From contig CAZMFZ010000041.1 of NCBI GenBank assembly GCA_964565665.1, positions 1-26,246 on the forward strand: a stretch of 26,246 nt of DNA, in the 5' to 3' direction. The translations under genes and the position numbers were made by a program. The DNA comes from CAZMFZ01 sp964565665. GTDB taxonomy: Bacteria > Bacteroidota > Bacteroidia > Cytophagales > UBA9547. Positions 23,983-26,246 of the stretch are shown one piece after another. The number at the start of each line of letters is the position of its first letter. Within the stretch, counting starts at the first letter, position 1. The notes beneath the pieces were generated by a model that saw only the letters and a program-made list of their open reading frames with translations, was not told the origin of the DNA and searched no databases.

Positions 23983-24064
23983 AAATATTATTCTGAAATA
24001 TTAAAATATATTATAAAAATAAAGAATATTATTCTGTTAAATAAAGATTAAAAAAATATTATTC
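23983..24064. promoter_or_regulatory. Three copies of an AATATTATTC palindromic motif upstream of metY
   Basis: AATATTATTC occurs at 23984-23993, 24025-24034 and 24055-24064. The middle copy extended by one base is GAATA-T-TATTC, an exact inverted repeat around a central base; the other two differ in the first base. Starts are 41 and 30 bp apart, close to four and three helical turns, so all three could face the same side. They sit 62-143 bp before the metY ATG in a gene-free 248-bp stretch. No matching transcription factor is known to me. Confidence 0.5.
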
Positions 24065-24169
24065 CTAAAGTATAATTTTTGAATTGTGGTTTATAATAAT
24101 GTGGAGTGTATGCCAGCAAAGAATTTCTATACTTATATACAACATTTCGCTCCTTATTGGAATGCCTAT

Positions 24170-25624
24170 TTATTTACATTCCCATAGAATATTTTTTATT
24201 GGTTTCGAATATTGATAATCGGGTGGTGTAAACTCAGACATATATATAACTCTTAATGATGCTAGTTGATTGTCTTTATTTTTTTCATTCCAAATCCGTT
24301 TGCTATAATTGCAAAAGTACCCCCGCATAAAGTTATTGCTTGCTAACATATAGTTTTCTCCATATTTTCTCCATCTGTCGTTCTTGTACATCCATACAAT
24401 GCTTTCTGGCTTCTGATAGGTAAATGTGTCTTTAGGATTTAACAAATTAATTTTTTTATTTTTAGCAGTAATGCCTTCCAAAATATACCATCCATCTTCT
24501 TTTAAAACATTGGGTGCAAACATTCCCCAACTTTGATCAAGTCTAAGTCCATAACCGATAAATTTTAGGTTGTCAGATAATTTGCTGTTCACAAAAGACA
24601 AATTGCTAAAGTTCCAGTCAAATACAAAAACGATTAAAAATATTAATATGGCAGACTTTGTGTACTCAATTGCGTTTGGCAATGCATAATCTGGGCTGCG
24701 CCATTTTATCATTTTATTTACAAATTCGGCAATAGCAAGAAAAGCTTGCATGATTGACTGGCGAATTCTGCTAGTACTGGAATCAAATTTATTCATAATA
24801 AAAGTAGGTAACATACCTAATGCGGTACTTACACCTATGGCAGGGAAAAAACCTATGAAAAGGGTGGAGAAATTCACACAATGAAAAATAATGATAGCAA
24901 ACACAGCCAGTGCTCTGAAAAATGAATGTTTAGTTGGAATAAAAAATAGACAAGGAATTAGCAATTCAAAAAAATATGCACCCCTAGTCAAATAGTTTAA
25001 AACTAAGGGATAGTGATAAATAAGTTTGGTGATTGGGTAGGCGATTTGGTCTAAACTATAGGTATAATATAAAGCCGTAAAGTCGCTATTCCATTCGCTT
25101 CCTTTTAATAAAGCAGAGCCTGTGTAGATATAACAAATTTGAAGAAGATAAGCAAAAAGGGCTACAGTTTGGATAGAAGATGATAATGCTACAGAGTCAT
25201 TTTTAAGTTTGTCGCAAGAGTATCTATTTCCCCAAGGGATAAAAATGGCCCAAAACAATACCAATCGCAATAAATCGTCACCACCTTGTAAAATTAAAAT
25301 GTTGCGATTGTGTATTGAAAGCAACATCAACCACGATAAAAAAGTGAATAATTGTGTACGATAGCCAATCAACATCATAAATGCAAAAAAGAATGCTATA
25401 GCCATTAAAACACATTCAACTTGCCATAGACCGCTAATGGCATGAAAGGAGATAAAATACGGATTCCAAGCGTGTTCAAAAATCATAATTAGTGGTGCTA
25501 CTCCTGAGTTGGAATAGAAAGCTTCTACATCAGTAAGCCTCACACAAAGGTCAAGAATCACAACTAGAGCAACACTAATTCGCATAATTGCTAATGCTCG
25601 CAAGTCGAAGTATAAATATTTCAT
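24170..25624 (-). CDS. HTTM-domain integral membrane protein (gamma-carboxylase-like family)
   Basis: 484 aa, polytopic. The N-terminal 290 residues hold about eight hydrophobic helices with features of the HTTM (horizontally transferred TM) domain related to vitamin K-dependent gamma-carboxylase: RALAIMRISVALVVILDL, YRTQLFTFLSW, the loop LSIHNRNILILQGGDDLLRL, and YIYTGSALLKGSEWNSDFTA. A further TM segment (about 325-340, SAILIFLIVFVFDW) precedes a C-terminal soluble part of about 150 aa (GLRLDQSWGMFAPNVLKEDGWYI onward). A conserved DQxWxMFAP-type stretch is common in bacterial members. The reaction is unknown; carboxylase activity should not be assumed. The ATG at 25624 is the only good start. 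It lies 22 bp after the terminator of the upstream gene. Confidence 0.87.
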   Translation of the reverse strand: MKYLYFDLRALAIMRISVALVVILDLCVRLTDVEAFYSNSGVAPLIMIFEHAWNPYFISFHAISGLWQVECVLMAIAFFFAFMMLIGYRTQLFTFLSWLMLLSIHNRNILILQGGDDLLRLVLFWAIFIPWGNRYSCDKLKNDSVALSSSIQTVALFAYLLQICYIYTGSALLKGSEWNSDFTALYYTYSLDQIAYPITKLIYHYPLVLNYLTRGAYFFELLIPCLFFIPTKHSFFRALAVFAIIIFHCVNFSTLFIGFFPAIGVSTALGMLPTFIMNKFDSSTSRIRQSIMQAFLAIAEFVNKMIKWRSPDYALPNAIEYTKSAILIFLIVFVFDWNFSNLSFVNSKLSDNLKFIGYGLRLDQSWGMFAPNVLKEDGWYILEGITAKNKKINLLNPKDTFTYQKPESIVWMYKNDRWRKYGENYMLASNNFMRGYFCNYSKRIWNEKNKDNQLASLRVIYMSEFTPPDYQYSKPIKNILWECK

Positions 25625-25645
25625 TGGCCAAGTTTTAGTAAATTA

Positions 25646-25676
25646 AAAAAGCCATTCCTTTTGGAAATGGCTTTTT
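25646..25676 (-). terminator. Rho-independent terminator after the Ser/Thr/Gly-rich gene
   Basis: On the minus strand AAAAAGCCATTTCC (25676 down to 25663), loop AAAA and GGAATGGCTTTTT form an 11-bp stem plus two more pairs with one bulged A, ending in six T. It starts 21 nt after the stop of the 129-aa gene and ends 22 nt before the ATG of the HTTM gene. Confidence 0.88.
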
Positions 25677-25696
25677 CAAGGCATTAAATTATGATA

Positions 25697-26086
25697 TTAT
25701 AATCCTGTTGTGCCTCCGGTAGATGATCCGCCAGTGGAAGAAGAGCCACCAGTAGAAGAAGTACCAGTAGTGGCCCCTGTTGAACTGGTAGTACCAGCAG
25801 TTGTACCTGTTGTACCAGTAGTAGAAGTGCTAGAAGAACTAGTCGAGTTTGTAGTACCAGTAGTGCTGGTAGTACCTGTAGTCGAGTTTGTACTTCCAGT
25901 TGTCATAGTGGTTGAGGTTGTACTTGTACTTTTCGTTGTAGAACTTGTTCCAGTGCTTGAAGATTTGGTAGTAGAACCTGAAGTGGTTGAACTTGCGTTT
26001 TCTTCTAATACGTTAGTTCTTGAAAAGCCTAAAAAGGCTATTGAAGAAACTATGCTAATTCCAATTACAATTTTGTTCATTTTCAT
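25697..26086 (-). CDS. Small exported Ser/Thr/Gly-rich low-complexity protein
   Basis: 129 aa from the ATG at 26086 (MKMNKIVIGISIVSSIAFLG); another ATG two codons on is equally possible, while a longer reading from a GTG at 26143 adds only a hydrophobic tail-like stretch before a proper signal peptide. After the signal (about 1-23) and NVLEENA, residues 32-129 consist of Ser, Thr or Gly except for 8 positions (K41, K52, M61, N67, N80, A97, A105, L129), about 92%. Gly rises towards the C-terminus (TGGSSSTGGSSTGGTTG). There is no Cys and no lipobox. The DNA is a degenerate run of ACT/ACA/TCT/GGT codons, a likely slippage-prone tract. Function unknown: a mucin-like extended surface or matrix protein is only a guess. 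Its terminator follows at once. The 160 bp upstream (26087-26246) show no gene. Confidence 0.75.
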   Translation of the reverse strand: MKMNKIVIGISIVSSIAFLGFSRTNVLEENASSTTSGSTTKSSSTGTSSTTKSTSTTSTTMTTGSTNSTTGTTSTTGTTNSTSSSSTSTTGTTGTTAGTTSSTGATTGTSSTGGSSSTGGSSTGGTTGL

Positions 26087-26246
26087 TTTTATAAAATTTA
26101 TAGTTAAACATAAAAAAATGTAAAAAAAACTGTGCCATAGCACTCTTTATCTAGTCACATCATAGTTGGGCATTATAAGCAGATAATTCAAGTGTCATCT
26201 TTAATAGCAAGCGTTTTTTACAGCCTTAATTGGCCTCATTAGCTTC

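Noticed and set aside
23922..24169. Possible SAM riboswitch upstream of metY
   Set aside because: The region is extremely AT-rich and shows none of the conserved SAM-I core elements; only short repeats are present.
25710..26123. Plus-strand open frame rich in Val, Pro and Glu
   Set aside because: It is the reverse reading of the Ser/Thr/Gly codons of the minus-strand gene; it has no signal or domain and no promoter.
26226..26246. Possible last codons of another minus-strand gene entering from the right edge
   Set aside because: Only six codons before a stop are visible, too little to support a gene.

Overview
The window looks like a chromosomal piece of an AT-rich member of the Bacteroidota. 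The evidence is a large secreted protein with a type IX secretion (T9SS) C-terminal sorting domain and a BACON-like module, a HicA remnant and a BRO/DinD-like remnant of the kinds common in this phylum, almost no Shine-Dalgarno signals, and TAnnTTTG-like promoter boxes. The assembly contains a scaffold gap of exactly 100 N at 12385-12484. No rRNA, tRNA, CRISPR array, insertion sequence or origin was recognised.

Left part (1-7088, all plus strand): a decayed HicA-type toxin gene (62-324), the disaggregase gene clpB (509-3115) closed by a strong hairpin terminator, a BRO-N/DinD-like gene broken by one nonsense codon and one 1-nt deletion (3221-4107), and polA (4233-7088) with all polymerase and proofreading motifs intact. 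Two housekeeping genes are thus interleaved with two dead accessory genes.

Middle part (7136-15020, all minus strand): a giant T9SS cargo protein (FN3-like repeats, beta-solenoid-like body, BACON-like module, type A sorting domain; interrupted by the N gap). Four bases after it comes a small Cys-rich exported protein with a C-terminal membrane anchor. Upstream lie a J-domain/TM/TPR membrane co-chaperone and the competence protein gene dprA.

Right part (15118-26246, alternating strands, mostly single-gene units): an exported TPR-CHAT caspase-like protease with ten 42-residue TPRs in perfect register; an Sfp-type phosphopantetheinyl transferase; a conserved unknown; an M61 family aminopeptidase; a DinB-fold metal-binding protein; the O-acetylhomoserine sulfhydrylase metY with three repeats of a short palindrome in its promoter region; an HTTM-type membrane protein; and a small exported protein that is about 92% Ser/Thr/Gly.

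Most of the content is ordinary for the phylum. The least explained items are the exported TPR-CHAT protease, the T9SS cargo plus small anchored partner, the J-TM-TPR fusion, the Ser/Thr/Gly-rich protein, and the repeated operator-like motif before metY. Three adjacent or nearby genes (polA, dnaJ-like, dprA) have only TTG available as a start codon.
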